DNA of 64,000 nt. Origin: Nitrospirota bacterium. Lineage in GTDB: Bacteria; Nitrospirota; JACRHJ01. Positions 34,120 through 41,633 of this stretch are shown here, piece after piece. The stretch covers positions 62,001-126,000 of the forward strand of contig JACRHJ010000015.1 of the NCBI GenBank assembly GCA_016212105.1, in the 5' to 3' direction. How positions within the stretch are numbered: position 1 is the first letter of the stretch; each line of letters begins with the position of its first letter. The notes beneath the pieces are model-generated. The model saw only the letters and a list, made by a program, of their open reading frames with translations. It made no database searches and was not told where the DNA came from. The translations under genes were made by a program, and so were the position numbers.

Positions 34120-34452
34120 ATGAAAAAGAGCGTAATACTCGCATCGGTCGCCGCATCCATGCTGCTTGCCGCCTGCTATGTCGGCCCCGCGCAGAGGCAC
34201 GGGGGAGGCGTCGTTATCGCGCCCGCGCTGCCGTCGGTCGTCATACTCGGCGACGAGCCGTACTACCGGCACGGCGGCTACTACTACTATTACGACGCCG
34301 ACGTCTGGTACTACTCCGACCGCGACAGGGGCCCGTGGACGAGGCTCCCGCACGACCGCTGGCCGAAAAAGCTGGAGAGGAAGGGCCGCGGCCACGACAG
34401 GGGGCCGGACCGCGACCACGACCGTGGCCGCCGGGGGCGCGACCGGGACTGA
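34120..34452 (+). CDS. Small tyrosine- and arginine-rich lipoprotein
   Basis: The 110-residue protein has a lipoprotein signal with lipobox LLAAC (Cys about residue 19). The mature part starts hydrophobic/glycine-rich, has a tyrosine cluster (GGYYYYYDADVWYYSDRDRG, about residues 56-75), and ends in an Arg/Asp/Gly/His-rich tail with RDRD-like repeats. YXXX-rich small lipoproteins of this type are common in Gram-negatives and unassigned. ATG 34120 is chosen over 34117 because AAGGAGG lies five bases before it. It has its own extended -10 promoter and a terminator about 120 bases downstream, so it is monocistronic. I do not assign a function. Confidence 0.82.
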   Translation: MKKSVILASVAASMLLAACYVGPAQRHGGGVVIAPALPSVVILGDEPYYRHGGYYYYYDADVWYYSDRDRGPWTRLPHDRWPKKLERKGRGHDRGPDRDHDRGRRGRDRD

Positions 34453-34569
34453 TTATGACGGTGACGTCCCCCTCCCCCGGCCCCTCCCGCGAGGGGTGGG
34501 GAAAAACATATGGAGACCCCTCACCCCCAACCCCCTCTCCCGCGAGGAGAGGGGGATTATATATGTTCA

Positions 34570-34598
34570 GGAGCCGCGAATGTCGCGGCTCCTTTTTT
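34570..34598 (+). terminator. Strong intrinsic terminator after the small lipoprotein gene
   Basis: A 10-bp perfect stem GGAGCCGCGA / TCGCGGCTCC with ATG loop (34570-34592) is followed by TTTTTT. Just upstream (34468-34555) two C-rich/G-rich hairpins (CCCCTCCCGCGAGGGGTGGGG and CCCCCTCTCCCGCGAGGAGAGG) form a further repeat family. Confidence 0.9.
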
Positions 34599-34700
34599 AT
34601 GCGGCCATCGCAGATAATCGTTGCATGATGCAGCCTGCTGGAATATAGTGGTTCAATTACCATACGACAAATTCGGGCCGGCACACGAGTCGCCCCCATA

Positions 34701-34850
34701 GATATTTATCCGGCAACAAAATAAGCAAACTTCCTGGACCCCGTGTCGAGCACGGGGCGACGAACAAGCACACGTCATTCCCGCGAAAGCGGGAATCCAG
34801 CGACTTTTCTTGCTTCGCATGGTTCGCATATAATGTTGCCGTATTAATTA
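34701..34850 (+). mobile_element. MITE-like composite element, copy B
   Basis: It has the same plan as copy A: left GATATTTATCCGGCAACAAA, right ATGTTGCCGTATTAATTAAA, internal CCCCGTGTCGAGCACGGGG and TTCCCGCGAA/AGCGGGAA hairpins. The left end of this copy, read in reverse, matches the right end of copy C (TGTTGCCGGATAAATA), which supports true terminal inverted repeats. A degenerate GGCCGG..CGCC hairpin (34675-34697) lies just outside. The rest of the 494-base gap before miaA has no gene. Confidence 0.7.
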
Positions 34851-34907
34851 AAACAGGCCTGCTTCAGTCGGTACGCCAGAAATCAGCAGTTAACCTATCA
34901 GAAGTCT

Positions 34908-34937
34908 TTGGGCCGCCTTTTTACAAAAAGGCGGGAC
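34908..34937. repeat. Dispersed GCCGCC-T5/A5-GGCGG hairpin, copy 2
   Basis: TTGGGCCGCCTTTTTA and AAAAAGGCGGGAC repeat the block found at 8172-8202. It ends 10 bases before the miaA start. Confidence 0.7.
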
Positions 34938-34946
34938 TTTCATCTT

Positions 34947-35891
34947 ATGCAGCCTCTTTTGATTATCATAGGACCGACCGCTGTCGGCAAGACCGGCCTG
35001 TCGCTCAGCCTCGCGGAAGAGCTTGGCGCGGAGATAATCTCCGCCGACTCGATGCAGGTGTACCGGGGCATGGACATCGGCACGGCGAAGCCGACGGCGG
35101 AGGAGCGGGCGCGCGTCCCGCACCACCTGCTTGACGTTGCGGACCCGCGCGGGGAGTTCAGCGCGGGCGAGTTCCTCAGGCTCGCGGAAGCGGCGATTGA
35201 CGACATCCGGGGGCGCGGCAGAATACCTCTCGTGGTCGGCGGGACAGGTCTGTACATACGCGCTCTGACTGACGGGCTGTTCGAAGGCCCCGCCGCCGAC
35301 CAGCGGCTCCGCGATGAGCTGACGGAGAAAGAGCGGACGGGAGGCGCGGGAACGCTGTACCGACTGCTCGCGGAGGCGGACCCGGATGCGGCCGTGCGGA
35401 TACACCCGGCCGACTTGAGGCGCATCATACGCGCGCTGGAGGTATTCTATAATGGCGGGACAACAATATCCGGCATGCACGCGGAGCACCGCGCCGCCAG
35501 GGAGGACTTCCCGCAGAGGCAGGTGCGTATCGCCGGGCTTACAAGGGACAGGGCCGGGCTTTACAGCCGCATAGACGCACGCGTGGACGCCATGATGGAG
35601 TCCGGTTTTCTGGACGAGGTCGCCGGGCTGAGGGAGATGGGATGCACACGCGGCTCGGCCTCCATGCTGGCGCTCGGGTACAAGCAGCTGATGTCGCATC
35701 TCGACGGCGAGGTACCGCTCGACGAGGCGGTGCGGCTCATCAAGAGGGACACGCGGCGTTTCGCCAAGAGGCAGTACACGTGGTTTAACGCGGACAGCCG
35801 GGTGCGATGGGTGGCGCTGGACGGGCTCGAAGAGGATGTTGCGCTGGACGCGGTAAAGAACTCTCTTGAAATTTTCGGCGAGATGGGTTAA
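34947..35891 (+). CDS. miaA: tRNA dimethylallyltransferase
   Basis: MiaA adds dimethylallyl to A37 of tRNAs reading UNN codons. From ATG 34947 the 314-residue protein reads QPLLIIIGPTAVGKTGLSLS (P-loop about residues 9-16), then SADSMQVYRGMDIGTAKPT, HHLLDVADPRGEFSAGEF, VVGGTGLYIRAL, and the tRNA-contacting RDTRRFAKRQYTWF near the C-terminus. The in-frame TTG at 34908 would translate the repeat hairpin and is rejected. It is followed by hfq, as in many proteobacteria. Confidence 0.97.
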   Translation: MQPLLIIIGPTAVGKTGLSLSLAEELGAEIISADSMQVYRGMDIGTAKPTAEERARVPHHLLDVADPRGEFSAGEFLRLAEAAIDDIRGRGRIPLVVGGTGLYIRALTDGLFEGPAADQRLRDELTEKERTGGAGTLYRLLAEADPDAAVRIHPADLRRIIRALEVFYNGGTTISGMHAEHRAAREDFPQRQVRIAGLTRDRAGLYSRIDARVDAMMESGFLDEVAGLREMGCTRGSASMLALGYKQLMSHLDGEVPLDEAVRLIKRDTRRFAKRQYTWFNADSRVRWVALDGLEEDVALDAVKNSLEIFGEMG

Positions 35892-35948
35892 GTTATAAAG
35901 ATACAGCCGTGACGCGGCACGAGTCAAGCCACCATAGAAGGAGCTTTT

Positions 35949-36353
35949 ATGTCAAGGTCCCAGATTAACCTGCAGGATGCTTTCCTCAACCACGTCCGCA
36001 AGGAGAAGATACAGGTCTCCATCAACCTCGCCGGCGGCGGGAAGATCGAGGGCCTGGTCAAGGGTTTCGACAACTTCGTCATACTAGTGAAGCACGAAGG
36101 GCAGCACCTTATTTACAAGCACGCGATAAACACCATAGTGCCCGAGAGGCCGGTGGAACTCGTCTCGCATGTCCCGGCCCCGGAGGCGGCGCAGGACGCG
36201 AAGGAGGCAGCGGCCCCGGCCGCTCCCGTCCCGGCACAGGTTGCGCCCGTGGCTCCGGTTGCACCGGCTGTATCCGAGACTCACGAGAGCCCGGACCCCG
36301 CAGAGACTGTCGCGGGCCCGCCGGACGACGGGGAGCCGTGGGTGGAGGGCTGA
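35949..36353 (+). CDS. hfq: RNA chaperone Hfq with long Ala/Pro-rich tail
   Basis: Hfq forms hexamers that pair small RNAs with mRNAs. The Sm core (about residues 6-70) is complete: QDAFLNHVRKEKIQVSINL (proximal face), GFDNFVILVKHEGQHLIYKH (Sm2 with YKHA). The total of 134 residues exceeds the usual 70-100, because of a roughly 65-residue Ala/Pro/Val/Glu-rich disordered tail from about residue 70. Such tails can affect RNA turnover. AGAAGGAGC precedes the ATG. The adjacent NUDIX gene begins right at the hfq stop. Confidence 0.96.
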   Translation: MSRSQINLQDAFLNHVRKEKIQVSINLAGGGKIEGLVKGFDNFVILVKHEGQHLIYKHAINTIVPERPVELVSHVPAPEAAQDAKEAAAPAAPVPAQVAPVAPVAPAVSETHESPDPAETVAGPPDDGEPWVEG

Positions 36354-36752
36354 TTGGGCAGCCCCAGGAACCCCTTCCTTACCGTCGACATAATCATAGA
36401 ACTCCCTGAGGGGATAGTCCTCATCGAGAGAAAGAACCCTCCGCACGGCTGGGCCCTGCCGGGCGGCTTCGTCGACTACGGCGAGTCGCTCGAAGACGCC
36501 GCCGCGCGCGAGGCGAAAGAAGAGACGTCGCTCGACGTGATGCTTGTCAGGCAGTTCCACACCTATTCAGAGCCCAACCGGGACCCGCGTTTCCATACCG
36601 TCTCGACAGTATTCATAGCCACGGCCTCCGGTTTGCCTGAGGCGGGGGACGACGCGGCCGGCATCGGCGTCTATCGAAGGGGATCGCTTCCATCTCCACT
36701 TTGCTTCGACCACGCGGACATCCTCGACGATTACTACAATAATCGGTATTAG
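36354..36752 (+). CDS. NUDIX hydrolase
   Basis: The 132-residue protein starts with TTG directly after the hfq stop, with GGAGG inside the hfq end. It has a full NUDIX box, [26 protein letters not shown] (key residues: G at 42-43, REAKEE near 57-62), preceded by the HGWALPGG segment. NUDIX enzymes hydrolyse nucleoside diphosphates linked to another group; the short sequence and GGFVDYGES variant resemble ADP-ribose-type or nucleotide-sanitising members. The substrate cannot be fixed. It is probably translationally coupled to hfq. Confidence 0.88.
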   Translation: MGSPRNPFLTVDIIIELPEGIVLIERKNPPHGWALPGGFVDYGESLEDAAAREAKEETSLDVMLVRQFHTYSEPNRDPRFHTVSTVFIATASGLPEAGDDAAGIGVYRRGSLPSPLCFDHADILDDYYNNRY

Positions 36753-36765
36753 GGCCTGAAAACCC

Positions 36766-36794
36766 TTTACAAATCCCACCTTATACCCTATAAT
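36766..36794 (+). promoter_or_regulatory. Promoter for mtnP, TTTACA-17-TATAAT
   Basis: TTTACA (36766-36771) and perfect TATAAT (36789-36794) have ideal 17-base spacing, about 130 bases before the mtnP start. Confidence 0.8.
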
Positions 36795-36925
36795 TTACCC
36801 GTTTCCCGCTATCGGTCCCGCGCGAGACCGTACGCGCGTTTTCTGTTTTCCATTTCACGAGTCCTCTGAAAAGGTGAGGGGACGGGCGATGGTTTCCTCG
36901 CCTGCATTCCGGGAGCAACAAGAAT

Positions 36926-37789
36926 ATGGTGCATGCGGAGATTGGCGTCATAGGCGGCAGCGGCCTGTACGAGATGGAGGGGCTCCAGGAGGTCAGGGAG
37001 GTCAAGGTAGACACCCCGTTCGGCCCGCCGTCTGACAAGATAATGCTCGGCACGCTCGAGGGCAGGCGTCTCGCGTTCCTGCCGAGGCACGGGCGCGGCC
37101 ACAGGATACTGCCGACCGAGATTAACTTCCGCGCCAACATATACGCGCTCAAGAAGCTCGGAGTCGAGAGGGTCATCTCCGTCTCCGCGGTAGGCAGCAT
37201 GAAGGAGGAGATACGGCCCGGCCACATCGTCGTGCCGGACCAGTTCTACGACCTGACCAAGCACAGGGTGAGCACTTTCTTCGGGGACGGCGTCGTGGCG
37301 CACGTCGGCTTCGCCGACCCGGTCTGCCATGCCCTGTCGGGCGAGCTGTATACCGCCGGGGTCAAGGCCGGCGCCACTATGCACAAGGGTGGTACCTACA
37401 TCTGCATGGAGGGGCCGCAGTTCTCGACACGCGGTGAGTCGAGGATATACCGGAGCTGGGGGGTGGACGTAATCGGGATGACCAACGTCACCGAAGCGAA
37501 GCTCGCGCGCGAGGCCGAGGTCTGCTATGCGACCCTCGCCCTCGCCACCGACTACGACTGCTGGCACGAGACGGAGGAGGACGTGACGCTCGACGCGGTG
37601 CTCGCCATAATAGAGAAGAACGTCGCGACCGCCAAGGCTATCATAAGGGAGACCGTCGCCGCGCTCCCTAAGACAAGGCACTGCCAGTGCGGCGAGGCGA
37701 TGAAGTACTCCATCATGACGTCCGGGGAGCTTATCCCGGAGGAGACGAAGAAGAAGCTGGATATTATCATCGGGAAGTACGTGAAATAA
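36926..37789 (+). CDS. mtnP: S-methyl-5'-thioadenosine phosphorylase
   Basis: The 287-residue protein splits methylthioadenosine (a polyamine and AHL synthesis by-product) into adenine and methylthioribose 1-phosphate. It has GVIGGSGLYEMEGL, the phosphate site PRHGRGHRILPTEINFRANI, GGTYICMEGPQFSTR and the MTAP-type NVTEAKLAREAEVCYATLAL plus ATDYDCWHE, where Asp residues bind the purine. The DYDCWHE motif separates MTAPs from ordinary PNPs. The C-terminus has a CQC motif (HCQCGEAMKYS). ATG 36926 gives the standard N-terminus. Some futalosine-pathway bacteria use related enzymes on futalosine-type nucleosides; that cannot be judged here. Confidence 0.93.
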   Translation: MVHAEIGVIGGSGLYEMEGLQEVREVKVDTPFGPPSDKIMLGTLEGRRLAFLPRHGRGHRILPTEINFRANIYALKKLGVERVISVSAVGSMKEEIRPGHIVVPDQFYDLTKHRVSTFFGDGVVAHVGFADPVCHALSGELYTAGVKAGATMHKGGTYICMEGPQFSTRGESRIYRSWGVDVIGMTNVTEAKLAREAEVCYATLALATDYDCWHETEEDVTLDAVLAIIEKNVATAKAIIRETVAALPKTRHCQCGEAMKYSIMTSGELIPEETKKKLDIIIGKYVK

Positions 37790-37820
37790 GTGTAGGGTGG
37801 TCTGCGCCCGCCATGCCTTT

Positions 37821-37922
37821 GTAGGGGCGGGTCCCCGTGCCCGCCCTCACGGTTGTCATTCTGAGCGAAGCGAAGAATCCGCTTATATGAAATTGTAGGG
37901 GCGCAATTAATTGCGCCCGTTT
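37821..37922. repeat. Repeat cluster between mtnP and the PfkB-kinase gene
   Basis: It contains GGGGCGGGTCCCCGTGCCCGCCC (37823-37848), TGTCATTCTGAGCGAAGCGAAG (37855-37877) and GGGGCGCAATTAATTGCGCCC (37898-37920), in the same order as in the trpE-trpG and tsf-pyrH gaps. Confidence 0.85.
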
Positions 37923-37940
37923 CCACGGAGAGTATTGAAA

Positions 37941-38852
37941 ATGAGCCTGCTCGTTGTCGGTTCCGTAGCGTTCGATTCAGTCAAGACACCGTTCGGTGTC
38001 GCCGAGGACGTCCTCGGCGGCTCGGCGACTTATTTTTCAACAGCGGCCAGCTACTTCACCGACGTGAAGCTCGTCGCGGTGGTGGGCGACGACTTCCCCG
38101 AGAAGCACGTCAGCTTCCTGAAGAGCAGGAAGGTGGACGTGGAGGGGCTGCAGCGCACGGCAGGCAAGACGTTCCGCTGGAAGGGCGAATACGGCTACGA
38201 CCTGAACGAGGCGAAGACGCTCGAGACGCATCTGAACGTGTTCGAGGGGTTCAAGCCGGAGGTGCCGGAGTCCTACAAGAAGCCGGACGTCCTTTTCCTT
38301 GCGAACATCGACCCGGTCCTCCAGAGGGAAGTGCTCCACCAGGTCGAGCGGCCAAAGCTCGTCGCATGCGACACGATGAACTTCTGGATCGGCGGGAAGC
38401 GGGCCGAGCTTGTCAGGACGCTCGCCGAGGTGGACATACTGCTCATCAACGAGGGCGAGGCCAGGGAACTCGCTGGCGAGCCGAACCTCGTCAAGGCCGC
38501 GAAGGCCATACAGGGTATGGGGCCGTCCACCCTCGTCATAAAGAGGGGCGAGTACGGCGCGCTCCTGTTCGGTACGGACTACGTGTTCTCGGCGCCCGCG
38601 TACCCTCTCGAGTCCGTGTTCGACCCTACCGGCGCGGGCGACAGCTTCGCGGGCGGTTTCGTCGGCTACCTTGACAACATGCACAATTTCGACGAGAAGT
38701 CCCTGAAGCAGGCGATAATTTTCGGCAGCGTGATGGCATCCTTCAACGTGGAGGACTTCAGCCTGAACCGTATGAAGAGCCTCGACTACAAGGAGATTGA
38801 GTCACGCTACCGCGAGTTCCGAAAGCTGACGTTATTCGACGACATCGCATAA
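37941..38852 (+). CDS. PfkB-family carbohydrate/nucleoside kinase
   Basis: The 303-residue protein has ribokinase/PfkB hallmarks: an N-terminal VVGSVAFDSVKTPFG, the glycine-rich GGSATYFSTAASYF substrate segment (about residues 26-39), INEGEARELAGE, and the catalytic signature 2 DPTGAGDSFAGGFVGYL with base Asp (about residues 230-246). Family members phosphorylate sugars or nucleosides such as adenosine. Its position directly after mtnP suggests a nucleoside-salvage role (inference). The start at 37941 follows CACGGAG and excludes translated repeat at 37911. Confidence 0.9.
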   Translation: MSLLVVGSVAFDSVKTPFGVAEDVLGGSATYFSTAASYFTDVKLVAVVGDDFPEKHVSFLKSRKVDVEGLQRTAGKTFRWKGEYGYDLNEAKTLETHLNVFEGFKPEVPESYKKPDVLFLANIDPVLQREVLHQVERPKLVACDTMNFWIGGKRAELVRTLAEVDILLINEGEARELAGEPNLVKAAKAIQGMGPSTLVIKRGEYGALLFGTDYVFSAPAYPLESVFDPTGAGDSFAGGFVGYLDNMHNFDEKSLKQAIIFGSVMASFNVEDFSLNRMKSLDYKEIESRYREFRKLTLFDDIA

Positions 38853-38862
38853 GGATGGCAAT

Positions 38863-39624
38863 ATGACTCATGGAAGGATTTGGACAACCGCAGCCGCGTT
38901 CGTTATAACGCTGGCTGTGCTCATAGGATGCTCGACTACGCAGGTGAGGCCGGCGCAGGAGGCCGTCGCCCATTATACTGTCGGACTTAACGCCTTGCAG
39001 GCGGGCAAGCTCGACCTGGCCCTGTCCGAGTTCAACAAGGCTATTGAGTGCGACCCGTCCAACAAGGACGCGCATTTCGCGGCTGGCATCGTATACTACG
39101 AGCAGAACGAGATGGAGTTGGCTAAGAAAGAGTTCAAAAGGACACTTTCGTTGGACCCGGGCGACTATGACGCGCACAACAACCTGGGGCTTGTCTACGC
39201 CAGCGAGAAAAACTTTGAAGAGGCGATAAGAGAACTAAGGCTTGCGGCGGAGCACCCGCAGAATAAAAACCCGGAAAGCGCACTGCTAAACCTTGGACAG
39301 ACCTTTGACCTTATGGGTGAGCACGAGAAGGCCGCCCACGAGTTTATGGAGGCGCTGCTGCTTCAGCCCCTGGGCGACCATGTCATGACAAGGCTCGCCG
39401 ACCAGTACTACAAGCTCGGCAAGATAGAAGATGCGACAAGGTACTATGAGAAGGCAGTCAAGCTGAACCCGGACAACATAATGGCGCATTATGGATTAGG
39501 GCAGGCATATTATAAGTCCGGACGCAACGTCGAGGCAATCGCGTGCTTCATAAAGGTCACGGAACGCGTGCCGGGTACAGCTATGGCCGAGTCGGCGGAG
39601 AAATACATCTACCTCCTGAAATAA
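38863..39624 (+). CDS. TPR lipoprotein, PilF/PilW-like
   Basis: The 253-residue protein has a lipoprotein signal with lipobox LIGC (Cys about residue 23) and about six tetratricopeptide repeats from residue 35 to 240 (for example AHYTVGLNALQAGKLDLALS and AHNNLGLVYASEKNFEEAI). This is the architecture of PilF/PilW, which helps assemble the type IV pilus secretin. It lies 10 bases after the kinase gene and 17 before a RodZ-like gene, a pairing typical of deltaproteobacteria. Generic TPR scaffolding is the alternative. Confidence 0.82.
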   Translation: MTHGRIWTTAAAFVITLAVLIGCSTTQVRPAQEAVAHYTVGLNALQAGKLDLALSEFNKAIECDPSNKDAHFAAGIVYYEQNEMELAKKEFKRTLSLDPGDYDAHNNLGLVYASEKNFEEAIRELRLAAEHPQNKNPESALLNLGQTFDLMGEHEKAAHEFMEALLLQPLGDHVMTRLADQYYKLGKIEDATRYYEKAVKLNPDNIMAHYGLGQAYYKSGRNVEAIACFIKVTERVPGTAMAESAEKYIYLLK

Positions 39625-39641
39625 ACCTGTGGACGGGCGAT

Positions 39642-40469
39642 ATGGGCGAGCTAAAAGAATTTCTCAAGTCGGCCCGCGATAAAAAAGGGCTGAGCCTCAG
39701 GGACATATCCAACAGGACGCGTATCAGCTACACTTTCCTGGAGGCCATCGAGGAGGAAAACTTCTCGGTGATCCCCGGCGAGGTCTTCGTCACCGGCTTC
39801 CTTCGCACGTACGCGAGGGAGCTGGGGCTGGACGAGAAGGAAGCGGTAGCCATATACAAGAAGTTGAATGCCCAGTCGCAGGAGGCCGTGGAGCAGCAGG
39901 GAGCCGCTCCCGCCGCCGCGTTGGCGGCCGGGGGGAGCGCCTCGTCTCCCACGAAGGTCTCTCTCGTCCACGTGATTATTGCCGGGCTTGTCCTTGGGGC
40001 CGTCCTGATAGCCGTCATGCTCCTCGTAACAAAAGAGGATGCCCCGGAGACCGCCGCAGTGCCTCCCCCTCCGCAGGCCGCAATGCCGGCCGCTCCGGCC
40101 TTCGCGTCCCCGACGTCGGCAATTGGCGGGACTGCCGTGCTCGGCAACGCGACTTCCGCGCCCGTCCCGGAACAACCGCCAGCCGCCACCGCGCCCCTCG
40201 TCCTCAAGCTCGACGCCGTCGAGGACTCGTGGTACTCGTACCGCGTGGACGGCGGGGACAGGATGGACGGCTCTCTGAAGAAGGGTGACAGCCTCGATGT
40301 CGAGGCCGAAGAAAAGATAGTCCTGAGCCTCGGGAACGCGGGCGGCGTCAGGCTCGACTTCAACGGGAAACCGGCCGGCCCGTTCGGCCCCAAGGGGGCC
40401 GTGCGAAAGGGCATCCTGTTCACGAAGGACGTACCCGGCAAGATCCTGACGCAGAAGCAGGAGCGTTAA
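39642..40469 (+). CDS. rodZ: RodZ-like membrane protein (HTH plus TM plus DUF4115)
   Basis: The 275-residue protein has an N-terminal Cro/C1-type helix-turn-helix (about residues 5-75, ARDKKGLSLRDISNRTRISY), a Gln/Ala linker, one membrane helix (VSLVHVIIAGLVLGAVLIAV, about residues 106-129), a Pro/Ala-rich periplasmic linker, and a C-terminal DUF4115 beta domain (about 185-272; LDAVEDSWYSYRVDGGD). RodZ links MreB to the wall elongation complex and sets rod shape. mreB is not in the window. ATG 39642 is chosen over the 39543 TTG that would overlap the TPR gene heavily. Confidence 0.88.
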   Translation: MGELKEFLKSARDKKGLSLRDISNRTRISYTFLEAIEEENFSVIPGEVFVTGFLRTYARELGLDEKEAVAIYKKLNAQSQEAVEQQGAAPAAALAAGGSASSPTKVSLVHVIIAGLVLGAVLIAVMLLVTKEDAPETAAVPPPPQAAMPAAPAFASPTSAIGGTAVLGNATSAPVPEQPPAATAPLVLKLDAVEDSWYSYRVDGGDRMDGSLKKGDSLDVEAEEKIVLSLGNAGGVRLDFNGKPAGPFGPKGAVRKGILFTKDVPGKILTQKQER

Positions 40470-40484
40470 CCCTGGGCCCCGGAC

Positions 40485-41318
40485 ATGCCTGACATCGACG
40501 ATAAGACGCGCCGGGCTGTCGGGTTTATCCGGGCAAAATCCGGGCGTCCCGCCCGTACCGGCATAATCCTTGGCTCCGGACTGGGCTCCCTCGCCGACTG
40601 CGTCGAAGGCCGCGTCTCAATCCCTTACCAATCCATCCCCGGTTTTCCCGTATCCTCCGTGAAGGGCCACAAGGGCGAGCTTGTGCTCGGCACGCTTTCC
40701 GGTATCCCCGTCGCGGTCATGCAGGGCAGGTTCCACCACTACGAAGGCTACGGCATGCCGGATGTCACGTTACCCGTGCGCGTGATGGCCGGGCTCGGCG
40801 TGGACACCCTCGTCGTGACCAACGCGTCCGGCGGGATACGCGAAGACCTTGCGCCGGGCACCTTCATGGCCGTGACCGACCACATCAACATGATGGGCGT
40901 TAACCCGCTTGCCGGCCTTCCGCAGGGTGGAGACGGGGGGCGGGACGTATTCGTGGACATGACGGACGCATACGACCCCGGACTTGCCGGGATACTCAAG
41001 GACGTGGCGGCCGCGAAGGGGATATATGTTTCGGAGGGCGTGCTGGCCGCGGTGTCCGGGCCGTGCTACGAGACGCCCGCCGAGGTGCGCATGCTGAAGG
41101 CGCTCGGCGCGGACGCGGTCTGCATGTCCACCGTCCCGGAGGTCATAATGGCGCGCTACCTGGGGCTCCGGGTACTCGGACTGTCGCTCGTGACGAACCG
41201 TGCCGCGGGTCTCGGCGACAGTGGGCCGGAGCACGAGGAGGTGCTTGAGGTCGCGGGCAGCCGGCACGCGGATTTCGCGGCGCTTGTCGAGGGGTTTGTG
41301 GGGATGGCGGCGGGGTAG
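40485..41318 (+). CDS. punA: Purine nucleoside phosphorylase (trimeric, PunA type)
   Basis: The 277-residue protein cleaves purine nucleosides with phosphate. It shows TGIILGSGLGSLAD (about residues 25-38), the phosphate-binding GRFHHYEGY, TNASGGIREDLAPGT, the Tyr/Glu purine site GPCYETPAEVRML (about residues 191-203), and NRAAGLGD. It follows the RodZ-like gene by 15 bases. Together with mtnP and a PfkB kinase nearby it suggests a purine-salvage cluster. Confidence 0.95.
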   Translation: MPDIDDKTRRAVGFIRAKSGRPARTGIILGSGLGSLADCVEGRVSIPYQSIPGFPVSSVKGHKGELVLGTLSGIPVAVMQGRFHHYEGYGMPDVTLPVRVMAGLGVDTLVVTNASGGIREDLAPGTFMAVTDHINMMGVNPLAGLPQGGDGGRDVFVDMTDAYDPGLAGILKDVAAAKGIYVSEGVLAAVSGPCYETPAEVRMLKALGADAVCMSTVPEVIMARYLGLRVLGLSLVTNRAAGLGDSGPEHEEVLEVAGSRHADFAALVEGFVGMAAG

Positions 41319-41326
41319 GTCAAAGG

Positions 41327-41472
41327 CAAATCCCCCTGTAATCCCCCTTTGTCAAAGGGGGATGAAGAACGCGGAAAGGGCCGGCATGACGGCCAGCCAT
41401 TGAAAAACCCGGCCTGCGGACGTGGAGAGTAATGTCCGTCATTCCCTCGAAGGCGGGAATCCAGGAAGTTGT
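41327..41472. repeat. Repeat cluster between punA and pmbA
   Basis: It contains AAATCCCCCTGTAATCCCCC..CAAAGGGGGA (41327-41363, family of 786-822), a degenerate GGGCCGGC hairpin (41378-41399) and GTCATTCCCTCGAAGGCGGGAA (41438-41470). There is no gene in the 313-base gap. The MITE-like copy C fills its right part. Confidence 0.8.
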
Positions 41473-41488
41473 TCCACGTAGTTACCGG

Positions 41489-41633
41489 ATTACTATTAAA
41501 CCGGCAACAAAATAGGCAAACTTCCTGGACCCCGTGTCAAGCACGGGGCGACGAACAAGCGCACGTCATTCCCGCGAAAACGGGAATCCAGTGATTTTTC
41601 TCTTTTGCATATAATGTTGCCGGATAAATAATC
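41489..41633 (+). mobile_element. MITE-like composite element, copy C, abutting the pmbA stop
   Basis: Left end TACTATTAAACCGGCAACAA and right end ATGTTGCCGGATAAATAATC are inverted copies of CCGGCAACA. Internal CCCCGTGTCAAGCACGGGG and TTCCCGCGAAA/ACGGGAA hairpins are present. Its right end reaches the stop codon of pmbA (41632-41634). Confidence 0.75.
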
